The translations under genes were made by a program, and so were the position numbers. This document shows, piece by piece, positions 35,901-48,626 of a stretch of 64,000 bases of DNA. The stretch is from Aquilaria yunnanensis (lineage: Eukaryota > Streptophyta > Magnoliopsida > Malvales > Thymelaeaceae), in assembly GCA_039654915.1 (NCBI GenBank), contig CM077597.1:55332001-55396000 (forward strand), in the 5' to 3' direction. Under the pieces are notes generated by a model. That model saw nothing but the letters and a program-made list of their open reading frames with translations, did no database searches and had not been told where the DNA came from. How positions within the stretch are numbered: position 1 is the first letter of the stretch; each line of letters starts with the position of its first letter.

Positions 35901-38900
35901 CGCATCCGTCAACCAACGCCGCTTATTTTCCATTATCCGTAGTGGTCTTTTTCCCCTTCATCGTGAGTGCTACACGTCACGAACAAACCGTGGGGCTGAT
36001 AAAGTGGGAAATTTTAATCCAGCAACTAGACCCGAAAAAGAAAATAGGGGATGCAACACGAGGACTTCCCGGCACGTCACCGATGCCAGTACTACTCTCG
36101 CCCAAGCACGCTTAACTGCGGAGTTCTGATGGGATCCGGTGCATTAGTGCTGGTATGATCGCATCCGTCAACCAACGCCGCTTATTTTCCATTATCCGTA
36201 GTGGTCTTTTTCCCCTTCATCGTGAGTGCTACACGTCACGAAAGAACCGTGGGGCCGATAAAGTGGGACATTTTAATCCAGCAACTAGTCAGAAAACTTG
36301 GTAGAAATTCTGAAACATAATTTTGAGCCCCGGTTCTCTCCCACGAACAGAGAAACCAGAAGCAAAACCGACCCGAAAAAGAAAATAACGGGTGCAACAT
36401 GAGGACTTCCCGGCACGTCACCGATGCCAGTACTACTCTAGCCCAAGCACGCTTAACTGCGGAGTTCTGATGGGATCCGGTGCATTAGTGCTGGTATGAT
36501 CGCATCCGTCAACTAACGCCGCTTATTTTCCATTATCCGTACCGGTCTTTTTCCCCTTCATCGTGAGTGCTACACGTCACGAACAAACCGTGGGGCTGAT
36601 AAAGTGGGAAATTTTAATCCAGCAACTAGACCCGAAAAAGAAAATAGGGGATGCAACACGAGGACTTCCCGGCACGTCACCGATGCCAGTACTACTCTCG
36701 CCCAAGCACGCTTAACTGCGGAGTTCTGATGGGATCCGGTGCATTAGTGCTGGTATGATCGCATCCGTCAACCAACGCCGCTTATTTTCCATTATCCGTA
36801 GTGGTCTTTTTCCCCTTCATCGTGAGTGCTACACGTCACGAACAAACCGTGGGGCTGATAAAGTGGGAAATTTTAATCCAGCAACTAGACCCGAAAAAGA
36901 AAATAGGGGATGCAACACGAGGACTTCCCGGCACGTCACCGATGCCAGTACTACTCTCGCCCAAGCACGCTTAACTGCGGAGTTCTGATGGGATCCGGTG
37001 CATTAGTGCTGGTATGATCGCATCCGTCAACCAACGCCGCTTATTTTCCATTATCCGTAGTGGTCTTTTTCCCCTTCATCGTGAGTGCTACACGTCACGA
37101 ACAAACCGTGGGGCTGATAAAGTGGGAAATTTTAATCCAGCAACTAGACCCGAAAAAGAAAATAGGGGATGCAACACGAGGACTTCCCGGCACGTCACCG
37201 ATGCCAGTACTACTCTCGCCCAAGCACGCTTAACTGCGGAGTTCTGATGGGATCCGGTGCATTAGTGCTGGTATGATCGCATCCGTCAACCAACGCCGCT
37301 TATTTTCCATTATCCGTAGTGGTCTTTTTCCCCTTCATCGTGAGTGCTACACGTCACGAAAGAACCGTGGGGCCGATAAAGTGGGACATTTTAATCCAGC
37401 AACTAGTCAGAAAACTTGGTAGAAATTCTGAAACATAATTTTGAGCCCCGGTTATCTCCCACGAACAGAGAAACCAGAAGCAAAACCGACCCGAAAAAGA
37501 AAATAACGGGTGCAACATGAGGACTTCCCGGCACGTCACCGATGCCAGTACTACTCTAGCCCAAGCACGCTTAACTGCGGAGTTCTGATGGGATCCGGTG
37601 CATTAGTGCTGGTATGATCGCATCCGTCAACTAACGCCGCTTATTTTCCATTATCCGTACCGGTCTTTTTCCCCTTCATCGTGAGTGCTACACGTCACGA
37701 ACAAACCGTGGGGCTGATAAAGTGGGAAATTTTAATCCAGCAACTAGACCCGAAAAAGAAAATAAGGGATGCAACACGAGGACTTCCCGGCACGTCACCG
37801 ATGCCAGTACTACTCTCGCCCAAGCACGCTTAACTGCGGAGTTCTGATGGGATCCGGTGCATTAGTGCTGGTATGATCGCATCCGTCAACCAACGCCGCT
37901 TATTTTCCATTATCCGTAGTGGTCTTTTTCCCCTTCATCGTGAGTGCTACACGTCACGAACAAACCGTGGGGCTGATAAAGTGGGAAATTTTAATCCAGC
38001 AACTAGACCCGAAAAAGAAAATAGGGGATGCAACACGAGGACTTCCCGGCACGTCACCGATGCCAGTACTACTCTCGCCCAAGCACGCTTAACTGCGGAG
38101 TTCTGATGGGATCCGGTGCATTAGTGCTGGTATGATCGCATCCGTCAACCAACGCCGCTTATTTTCCATTATCCGTACCGGTCTTTTTCCCTTCATCGTG
38201 AGTGCTACACGTCACGAACAAACCGTGGGGCTGATAAAGTGGGAAATTTTAATCCAGCAACTAGACCCGAAAAAGAAAATAGGGGATGCAACACGAGGAC
38301 TTCCCGGCACGTCACCGATGCCAGTACTACTCTCGCCCAAGCACGCTTAACTGCGGAGTTCTGATGGGATCCGGTGCATTAGTGCTGGTATGATCGCATC
38401 CGTCAACCAACGCCGCTTATTTTCCATTATCCGTAGTGGTCTTTTTCCCCTTCATCGTGAGTGCTACACGTCACGAACAAACCGTGGGGCTGATAAAGTG
38501 GGAAATTTTAATCCAGCAACTAGACCCGAAAAAGAAAATAGGGGATGCAACACGAGGACTTCCCGGCACGTCACCGATGCCAGTACTACTCTCGCCCAAG
38601 CACGCTTAACTGCGGAGTTCTGATGGGATCCGGTGCATTAGTGCTGGTATGATCGCATCCGTCAACCAACGCCGCTTATTTTCCATTATCCGTAGTGGTC
38701 TTTTTCCCCTTCATCGTGAGTGCTACACGTCACGAACAAACCGTGGGGCTGATAAAGTGGGAAATTTTAATCCAGCAACTAGACCCGAAAAAGAAAATAG
38801 GGGATGCAACACGAGGACTTCCCGGCACGTCACCGATGCCAGTACTACTCTCGCCCAAGCACGCTTAACTGCGGAGTTCTGATGGGATCCGGTGCATTAG

Positions 38901-41900
38901 TGCTGGTATGATCGCATCCGTCAACCAACGCCGCTTATTTTCCATTATCCGTAGTGGTCTTTTTCCCCTTCATCGTGAGTGCTACACGTCACGAACAAAC
39001 CGTGGGGCTGATAAAGTGGGAAATTTTAATCCAGCAACTAGACCCGAAAAAGAAAATAGGGGATGCAACACGAGGACTTCCCGGCACGTCACCGATGCCA
39101 GTACTACTCTCGCCCAAGCACGCTTAACTGCGGAGTTCTGATGGGATCCGGTGCATTAGTGCTGGTATGATCGCATCCGTCAACCAACGCCGCTTATTTT
39201 CCATTATCCGTAGTGGTCTTTTTCCCCTTCATCGTGAGTGCTACACGTCACGAAAGAACCGTGGGGCCGATAAAGTGGGACATTTTAATCCAGCAACTAG
39301 TCAGAAAACTTGGTAGAAATTCTGAAACATAATTTTGAGCCCCGGTTATCTCCCACGAACAGAGAAACCAGAAGCAAAACCGACCCGAAAAAGAAAATAA
39401 CGGGTGCAACATGAGGACTTCCCGGCACGTCACCGATGCCAGTACTACTCTAGCCCAAGCACGCTTAACTGCGGAGTTCTGATGGGATCCGGTGCATTAG
39501 TGCTGGTATGATCGCATCCGTCAACTAACGCCGCTTATTTTCCATTATCCGTACCGGTCTTTTTCCCCTTCATCGTGAGTGCTACACGTCACGAACAAAC
39601 CGTGGGGCTGATAAAGTGGGAAATTTTAATCCAGCAACTAGACCCGAAAAAGAAAATAAGGGATGCAACACGAGGACTTCCCGGCACGTCACCGATGCCA
39701 GTACTACTCTCGCCCAAGCACGCTTAACTGCGGAGTTCTGATGGGATCCGGTGCATTAGTGCTGGTATGATCGCATCCGTCAACCAACGCCGCTTATTTT
39801 CCATTATCCGTAGTGGTCTTTTTCCCCTTCATCGTGAGTGCTACACGTCACGAACAAACCGTGGGGCTGATAAAGTGGGAAATTTTAATCCAGCAACTAG
39901 ACCCGAAAAAGAAAATAGGGGATGCAACACGAGGACTTCCCGGCACGTCACCGATGCCAGTACTACTCTCGCCCAAGCACGCTTAACTGCGGAGTTCTGA
40001 TGGGATCCGGTGCATTAGTGCTGGTATGATCGCATCCGTCAACCAACGCCGCTTATTTTCCATTATCCGTACCGGTCTTTTTCCCTTCATCGTGAGTGCT
40101 ACACGTCACGAACAAACCGTGGGGCTGATAAAGTGGGAAATTTTAATCCAGCAACTAGACCCGAAAAAGAAAATAGGGGATGCAACACGAGGACTTCCCG
40201 GCACGTCACCGATGCCAGTACTACTCTCGCCCAAGCACGCTTAACTGCGGAGTTCTGATGGGATCCGGTGCATTAGTGCTGGTATGATCGCATCCGTCAA
40301 CCAACGCCGCTTATTTTCCATTATCCGTAGTGGTCTTTTTCCCCTTCATCGTGAGTGCTACACGTCACGAACAAACCGTGGGGCTGATAAAGTGGGAAAT
40401 TTTAATCCAGCAACTAGACCCGAAAAAGAAAATAGGGGATGCAACACGAGGACTTCCCGGCACGTCACCGATGCCAGTACTACTCTCGCCCAAGCACGCT
40501 TAACTGCGGAGTTCTGATGGGATCCGGTGCATTAGTGCTGGTATGATCGCATCCGTCAACCAACGCCGCTTATTTTCCATTATCCGTAGTGGTCTTTTTC
40601 CCCTTCATCGTGAGTGCTACACGTCACGAACAAACCGTGGGGCTGATAAAGTGGGAAATTTTAATCCAGCAACTAGACCCGAAAAAGAAAATAGGGGATG
40701 CAACACGAGGACTTCCCGGCACGTCACCGATGCCAGTACTACTCTCGCCCAAGCACGCTTAACTGCGGAGTTCTGATGGGATCCGGTGCATTAGTGCTGG
40801 TATGATCGCATCCGTCAACCAACGCCGCTTATTTTCCATTATCCGTACCGGTCTTTTTCCCTTCATCGTGAGTGCTACACGTCACGAACAAACCGTGGGG
40901 CTGATAAAGTGGGAAATTTTAATCCAGCAACTAGACCCGAAAAAGAAAATAGGGGATGCAACACGAGGACTTCCCGGCACGTCACCGATGCCAGTACTAC
41001 TCTCGCCCAAGCACGCTTAACTGCGGAGTTCTGATGGGATCCGGTGCATTAGTGCTGGTATGATCGCATCCGTCAACCAACGCCGCTTATTTTCCATTAT
41101 CCGTAGTGGTCTTTTTCCCCTTCATCGTGAGTGCTACACGTCACGAACAAACCGTGGGGCTGATAAAGTGGGAAATTTTAATCCAGCAACTAGACCCGAA
41201 AAAGAAAATAGGGGATGCAACACGAGGACTTCCCGGCACGTCACCGATGCCAGTACTACTCTCGCCCAAGCACGCTTAACTGCGGAGTTCTGATGGGATC
41301 CGGTGCATTAGTGCTGGTATGATCGCATCCGTCAACCAACGCCGCTTATTTTCCATTATCCGTAGTGGTCTTTTTCCCCTTCATCGTGAGTGCTACACGT
41401 CACGAACAAACCGTGGGGCTGATAAAGTGGGAAATTTTAATCCAGCAACTAGACCCGAAAAAGAAAATAGGGGATGCAACACGAGGACTTCCCGGCACGT
41501 CACCGATGCCAGTACTACTCTCGCCCAAGCACGCTTAACTGCGGAGTTCTGATGGGATCCGGTGCATTAGTGCTGGTATGATCGCATCCGTCAACCAACG
41601 CCGCTTATTTTCCATTATCCGTAGTGGTCTTTTTCCCCTTCATCGTGAGTGCTACACGTCACGAACAAACCGTGGGGCTGATAAAGTGGGAAATTTTAAT
41701 CCAGCAACTAGACCCGAAAAAGAAAATAGGGGATGCAACACGAGGACTTCCCGGCACGTCACCGATGACAGTACTACTCTCGCCCAAGCACGCTTAACTG
41801 CGGAGTTCTGATGGGATCCGGTGCATTAGTGCTGGTATGATCGCATCCGTCAACCAACGCCGCTTATTTTCCATTATCCGTAGTGGTCTTTTTCCCCTTC

Positions 41901-44178
41901 ATCGTGAGTGCTACACGTCACGAACAAACCGTGGGGCTGATAAAGTGGGAAATTTTAATCCAGCAACTAGACCCGAAAAAGAAAATAGGGGATGCAACAC
42001 GAGGACTTCCCGGCACGTCACCGATGCCAGTACTACTCTCGCCCAAGCACGCTTAACTGCGGAGTTCTGATGGGATCCGGTGCATTAGTGCTGGTATGAT
42101 CGCATCCGTCAACCAACGCCGCTTATTTTCCATTTTCCGTACCGGTCTTTTTCCCTTCATCGTGAGTGCTACACGTCACGAACAAACCGTGGGGCTGATA
42201 AAGTGGGAAATTTTAATCCAGCAACTAGACCCGAAAAAGAAAATAGGGGATGCAACACGAGGACTTCCCGGCACGTCACCGATGCCAGTACTACTCTCGC
42301 CCAAGCACGCTTAACTGCGGAGTTCTGATGGGATCCGGTGCATTAGTGCTGGTATGATCGCATCCGTCAACCAACGCCGCTTATTTTCCATTATCCGTAG
42401 TGGTCTTTTTCCCCTTCATCGTGAGTGCTACACGTCACGAACAAACCGTGGGGCTGATAAAGTGGGAAATTTTAATCCAGCAACTAGACCCGAAAAAGAA
42501 AATAGGGGATGCAACACGAGGACTTCCCGGCACGTCACCGATGCCAGTACTACTCTCGCCCAAGCACGCTTAACTGCGGAGTTCTGATGGGATCCGGTGC
42601 ATTAGTGCTGGTATGATCGCATCCGTCAACCAACGCCGCTTATTTTCCATTATCCGTAGTGGTCTTTTTCCCCTTCATCGTGAGTGCTACACGTCACGAA
42701 CAAACCGTGGGGCTGATAAAGTGGGAAATTTTAATCCAGCAACTAGACCCGAAAAAGAAAATAGGGGATGCAACACGAGGACTTCCCGGCACGTCACCGA
42801 TGCCAGTACTACTCTCGCCCAAGCACGCTTAACTGCGGAGTTCTGATGGGATCCGGTGCATTAGTGCTGGTATGATCGCATCCGTCAACCAACGCCGCTT
42901 ATTTTCCATTATCCGTAGTGGTCTTTTTCCCCTTCATCGTGAGTGCTACACGTCACGAACAAACCGTGGGGCTGATAAAGTGGGAAATTTTAATCCAGCA
43001 ACTAGACCCGAAAAAGAAAATAGGGGATGCAACACGAGGACTTCCCGGCACGTCACCGATGACAGTACTACTCTCGCCCAAGCACGCTTAACTGCGGAGT
43101 TCTGATGGGATCCGGTGCATTAGTGCTGGTATGATCGCATCCGTCAACCAACGCCGCTTATTTTCCATTATCCGTAGTGGTCTTTTTCCCCTTCATCGTG
43201 AGTGCTACACGTCACGAACAAACCGTGGGGCTGATAAAGTGGGAAATTTTAATCCAGCAACTAGACCCGAAAAAGAAAATAGGGGATGCAACACGAGGAC
43301 TTCCCGGCACGTCACCGATGCCAGTACTACTCTCGCCCAAGCACGCTTAACTGCGGAGTTCTGATGGGATCCGGTGCATTAGTGCTGGTATGATCGCATC
43401 CGTCAACCAACGCCGCTTATTTTCCATTATCCGTAGTGGTCTTTTTCCCCTTCATCGTGAGTGCTACACGTCACGAACAAACCGTGGGGCTGATAAAGTG
43501 GGAAATTTTAATCCAGCAACTAGACCCGAAAAAGAAAATAGGGGATGCAACACGAGGACTTCCCGGCACGTCACCGATGCCAGTACTACTCTCGCCCAAG
43601 CACGCTTAACTGCGGAGTTCTGATGGGATCCGGTGCATTAGTGCTGGTATGATCGCATCCGTCAACCAACGCCGCTTATTTTCCATTATCCGTAGTGGTC
43701 TTTTTCCCCTTCATCGTGAGTGCTACACGTCACGAACAAACCGTGGGGCTGATAAAGTGGGAAATTTTAATCCAGCAACTAGACCCGAAAAAGAAAATAG
43801 GGGATGCAACACGAGGACTTCCCGGCACGTCACCGATGCCAGTACTACTCTCGCCCAAGCACGCTTAACTGCGGAGTTCTGATGGGATCCGGTGCATTAG
43901 TGCTGGTATGATCGCATCCGTCAACCAACGCCGCTTATTTTCCATTATCCGTAGTGGTCTTTTTCCCCTTCATCGTGAGTGCTACACGTCACGAACAAAC
44001 CGTGGGGCTGATAAAGTGGGAAATTTTAATCCAGCAACTAGACCCGAAAAAGAAAATAGGGGATGCAACACGAGGACTTCCCGGCACGTCACCGATGCCA
44101 GTACTACTCTCGCCCAAGCACGCTTAACTGCGGAGTTCTGATGGGATCCGGTGCATTAGTGCTGGTATGATCGCATCC
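32942..44178 (-). rRNA. 5S rRNA gene block 6 (43 genes), short-unit rich
   Basis: Gene 5' ends: 33060, 33319, 33578, 33836, 34095, 34354, 34613, 34871, 35130, 35389, 35648, 35907, 36166, 36507, 36766, 37025, 37284, 37625, 37884, 38143, 38401, 38660, 38919, 39178, 39519, 39778, 40037, 40295, 40554, 40813, 41071, 41330, 41589, 41848, 42107, 42365, 42624, 42883, 43142, 43401, 43660, 43919, 44178. Only four long genes occur here. Six units lack one C in the upstream CCCC run and are 258 bp (upstream of genes 33578, 34613, 38143, 40037, 40813, 42107). A 1894-bp module starting at 37273 is repeated at 39167; both copies share C120T at genes 37884 and 39778. Genes 35648, 41848 and 43142 have G81T. 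Confidence 0.95.
35530..35648 (-). rRNA. 5S rRNA copy with G81T in helix IV (one of seven)
   Basis: The plus strand reads GATGACAGTACT at 35565-35576, where other copies read GATGCCAGTACT. Residue 81 becomes U, opposite C95, which breaks a helix IV pair without compensation. Genes with this change have 5' ends at 35648, 41848, 43142, 56761, 59433, 59951 and 60728. They share one origin and were spread by duplication. This change contrasts with the fixed, pair-preserving changes in the same helix. Confidence 0.8.
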
Positions 44179-44400
44179 GTCAACCAACGCCGCTTATTTT
44201 CCATTATCCGTAGTGGTCTTTTTCCCCTTTATCGTGAGTGCTACACGTCACGAAAGAACCGTGGGGCCGATAAAGTGGGACATTTTAATCCAGCAACTAG
44301 TCAGAAAACTTGGTAGAAATTCTGAAACATAATTTTGAGCCCCGGTTATCTCCCACGAACAGAGAAACCAGAAGCAAAACCGACCCGAAAAAGAAAATAA

Positions 44401-47400
44401 CGGGTGCAACATGAGGACTTCCCGGCACGTCACCGATGCCAGTACTACTCTAGCCCAAGCACGCTTAACTGCGGAGTTCTGATGGGATCCGGTGCATTAG
44501 TGCTGGTATGATCGCATCCGTCAACTAACGCCGCTTATTTTCCATTATCCGTACCGGTCTTTTTCCCCTTCATCGTGAGTGCTACACGTCACGAACAAAC
44601 CGTGGGGCTGATAAAGTGGGAAATTTTAATCCAGCAACTAGACCCGAAAAAGAAAATAGGGGATGCAACACGAGGACTTCCCGGCACGTCACCGATGCCA
44701 GTACTACTCTAGCCCAAGCACGCTTAACTGCGGAGTTCTGATGGGATCCGGTGCATTAGTGCTGGTATGATCGCATCCGTCAACCAACGCCGCTTATTTT
44801 CCATTATCCGTACCGGTCTTTTTCCCCTTCATCGTGAGTGCTACACGTCACGAACAAACCGTGGGGCTGATAAAGTGGGAAATTTTAATCCAGCAACTAG
44901 ACCCGAAAAAGAAAATAGGGGATGCAACACGAGGACTTCCCGGCACGTCACCGATGCCAGTACTACTCTCGCCCAAGCACGCTTAACTGCGGAGTTCTGA
45001 TGGGATCCGGTGCATTAGTGCTGGTATGATCGCATCCGTCAACCAACGCCGCTTATTTTCCATTATCCGTAGTGGTCTTTTTCCCCTTCATCGTGAGTGC
45101 TACACGTCACGAACAAACCGTGGGGCTGATAAAGTGGGAAATTTTAATCCAGCAACTAGACCCGAAAAAGAAAATAGGGGATGCAACACGAGGACTTCCC
45201 GGCACGTCACCGATGCCAGTACTACTCTCGCCCAAGCACGCTTAGCTGCGGAGTTCTGATGGGATCCGGTGCATTAGTGCTGGTATGATCGCATCCGTCA
45301 ACCAACGCCGCTTATTTTCCATTATCCGTAGTGGTCTTTTTCCCCTTCATCGTGAGTGCTACACGTCACGAACAAACCGTGGGGCTGATAAAGTGGGAAA
45401 TTTTAATCCAGCAACTAGACCCGAAAAAGAAAATAGGGGATGCAACACGAGGACTTCCCGGCACGTCACCGATGCCAGTACTACTCTCGCCCAAGCACGC
45501 TTAACTGCGGAGTTCTGATGGGATCCGGTGCATTAGTGCTGGTATGATCGCATCCGTCAACCAACGCCGCTTATTTTCCATTATCCGTAGTGGTCTTTTT
45601 CCCCTTCATCGTGAGTGCTACACGTCACGAACAAACCGTGGGGCTGATAAAGTGGGAAATTTTAATCCAGCAACTAGACCCGAAAAAGAAAATAGGGGAT
45701 GCAACACGAGGACTTCCCGGCACGTCACCGATGCCAGTACTACTCTAGCCCAAGCACGCTTAACTGCGGAGTTCTGATGGGATCCGGTGCATTAGTGCTG
45801 GTATGATCGCATCCGTCAACCAACGCCGCTTATTTTCCATTATCCGTACCGGTCTTTTTCCCCTTCATCGTGAGTGCTACACGTCACGAACAAACCGTGG
45901 GGCTGATAAAGTGGGAAATTTTAATCCAGCAACTAGACCCGAAAAAGAAAATAGGGGATGCAACACGAGGACTTCCCGGCACGTCACCGATGCCAGTACT
46001 ACTCTCGCCCAAGCACGCTTAACTGCGGAGTTCTGATGGGATCCGGTGCATTAGTGCTGGTATGATCGCATCCGTCAACCAACGCCGCTTATTTTCCATT
46101 ATCCGTAGTGGTCTTTTTCCCCTTCATCGTGAGTGCTACACGTCACGAACAAACCGTGGGGCTGATAAAGTGGGAAATTTTAATCCAGCAACTAGACCCG
46201 AAAAAGAAAATAGGGGATGCAACACGAGGACTTCCCGGCACGTCACCGATGCCAGTACTACTCTCGCCCAAGCACGCTTAACTGCGGAGTTCTGATGGGA
46301 TCCGGTGCATTAGTGCTGGTATGATCGCATCCGTCAACCAACGCCGCTTATTTTCCATTATCCGTAGTGGTCTTTTTCCCCTTCATCGTGAGTGCTACAC
46401 GTCACGAACAAACCGTGGGGCTGATAAAGTGGGAAATTTTAATCCAGCAACTAGACCCGAAAAAGAAAATAGGGGATGCAACACGAGGACTTCCCGGCAC
46501 GTCACCGATGCCAGTACTACTCTCGCCCAAGCACGCTTAACTGCGGAGTTCTGATGGGATCCGGTGCATTAGTGCTGGTATGATCGCATCCGTCAACCAA
46601 CGCCGCTTATTTTCCATTATCCGTAGTGGTCTTTTTCCCCTTCATCGTGAGTGCTACACGTCACGAACAAACCGTGGGGCTGATAAAGTGGGAAATTTTA
46701 ATCCAGCAACTAGACCCGAAAAAGAAAATAGGGGATGCAACACGAGGACTTCCCGGCACGTCACCGATGCCAGTACTACTCTAGCCCAAGCACGCTTAAC
46801 TGCGGAGTTCTGATGGGATCCGGTGCATTAGTGCTGGTATGATCGCATCCGTCAACCAACGCCGCTTATTTTCCATTATCCGTACCGGTCTTTTTCCCCT
46901 TCATCGTGAGTGCTACACGTCACGAACAAACCGTGGGGCTGATAAAGTGGGAAATTTTAATCCAGCAACTAGACCCGAAAAAGAAAATAGGGGATGCAAC
47001 ACGAGGACTTCCCGGCACGTCACCGATGCCAGTACTACTCTCGCCCAAGCACGCTTAACTGCGGAGTTCTGATGGGATCCGGTGCATTAGTGCTGGTATG
47101 ATCGCATCCGTCAACCAACGCCGCTTATTTTCCATTATCCGTAGTGGTCTTTTTCCCCTTCATCGTGAGTGCTACACGTCACGAACAAACCGTGGGGCTG
47201 ATAAAGTGGGAAATTTTAATCCAGCAACTAGACCCGAAAAAGAAAATAGGGGATGCAACACGAGGACTTCCCGGCACGTCACCGATGCCAGTACTACTCT
47301 AGCCCAAGCACGCTTAACTGCGGAGTTCTGATGGGATCCGGTGCATTAGTGCTGGTATGATCGCATCCGTCAACCAACGCCGCTTATTTTCCATTATCCG

Positions 47401-48404
47401 TACCGGTCTTTTTCCCCTTCATCGTGAGTGCTACACGTCACGAACAAACCGTGGGGCTGATAAAGTGGGAAATTTTAATCCAGCAACTAGACCCGAAAAA
47501 GAAAATAGGGGATGCAACACGAGGACTTCCCGGCACGTCACCGATGCCAGTACTACTCTCGCCCAAGCACGCTTAACTGCGGAGTTCTGATGGGATCCGG
47601 TGCATTAGTGCTGGTATGATCGCATCCGTCAACCAACGCCGCTTATTTTCCATTATCCGTAGTGGTCTTTTTCCCCTTCATCGTGAGTGCTACACGTCAC
47701 GAACAAACCGTGGGGCTGATAAAGTGGGAAATTTTAATCCAGCAACTAGACCCGAAAAAGAAAATAGGGGATGCAACACGAGGACTTCCCGGCACGTCAC
47801 CGATGCCAGTACTACTCTCGCCCAAGCACGCTTAACTGCGGAGTTCTGATGGGATCCGGTGCATTAGTGCTGGTATGATCGCATCCGTCAACCAACGCCG
47901 CTTATTTTCCATTATCCGTAGTGGTCTTTTTCCCCTTCATCGTGAGTGCTACACGTCACGAACAAACCGTGGGGCTGATAAAGTGGGAAATTTTAATCCA
48001 GCAACTAGACCCGAAAAAGAAAATAGGGGATGCAACACGAGGACTTCCCGGCACGTCACCGATGCCAGTACTACTCTCGCCCAAGCACGCTTAACTGCGG
48101 AGTTCTGATGGGATCCGGTGCATTAGTGCTGGTATGATCGCATCCGTCAACCAACGCCGCTTATTTTCCATTATCCGTAGTGGTCTTTTTCCCCTTCATC
48201 GTGAGTGCTACACGTCACGAACAAACCGTGGGGCTGATAAAGTGGGAAATTTTAATCCAGCAACTAGACCCGAAAAAGAAAATAGGGGATGCAACACGAG
48301 GACTTCCCGGCACGTCACCGATGCCAGTACTACTCTCGCCCAAGCACGCTTAACTGCGGAGTTCTGATGGGATCCGGTGCATTAGTGCTGGTATGATCGC
48401 ATCC
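44401..48404 (-). rRNA. 5S rRNA gene block 7 (16 genes), first 4226-bp block
   Basis: Gene 5' ends: 44519, 44778, 45037, 45296, 45555, 45814, 46073, 46332, 46591, 46850, 47109, 47368, 47627, 47886, 48145, 48404. One long gene is followed by fifteen short units. Genes 44778, 45814, 46850 and 47368 are mosaics: short-type 3' half with long-type G68T and the -35/-36 variant. The first three recur every 1036 bp, that is every four units. Gene 45296 has T52C in the A-box region. Confidence 0.95.
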
Positions 48405-48626
48405 GTCAACCAACGCCGCTTATTTTCCATTATCCGTAGTGGTCTTTTTCCCCTTTATCGTGAGTGCTACACGTCACGAAAGAACCGTGGGGCCGATAAA
48501 GTGGGACATTTTAATCCAGCAACTAGTCAGAAAACTTGGTAGAAATTCTGAAACATAATTTTGAGCCCCGGTTATCTCCCACGAACAGAGAAACCAGAAG
48601 CAAAACCGACCCGAAAAAGAAAATAA

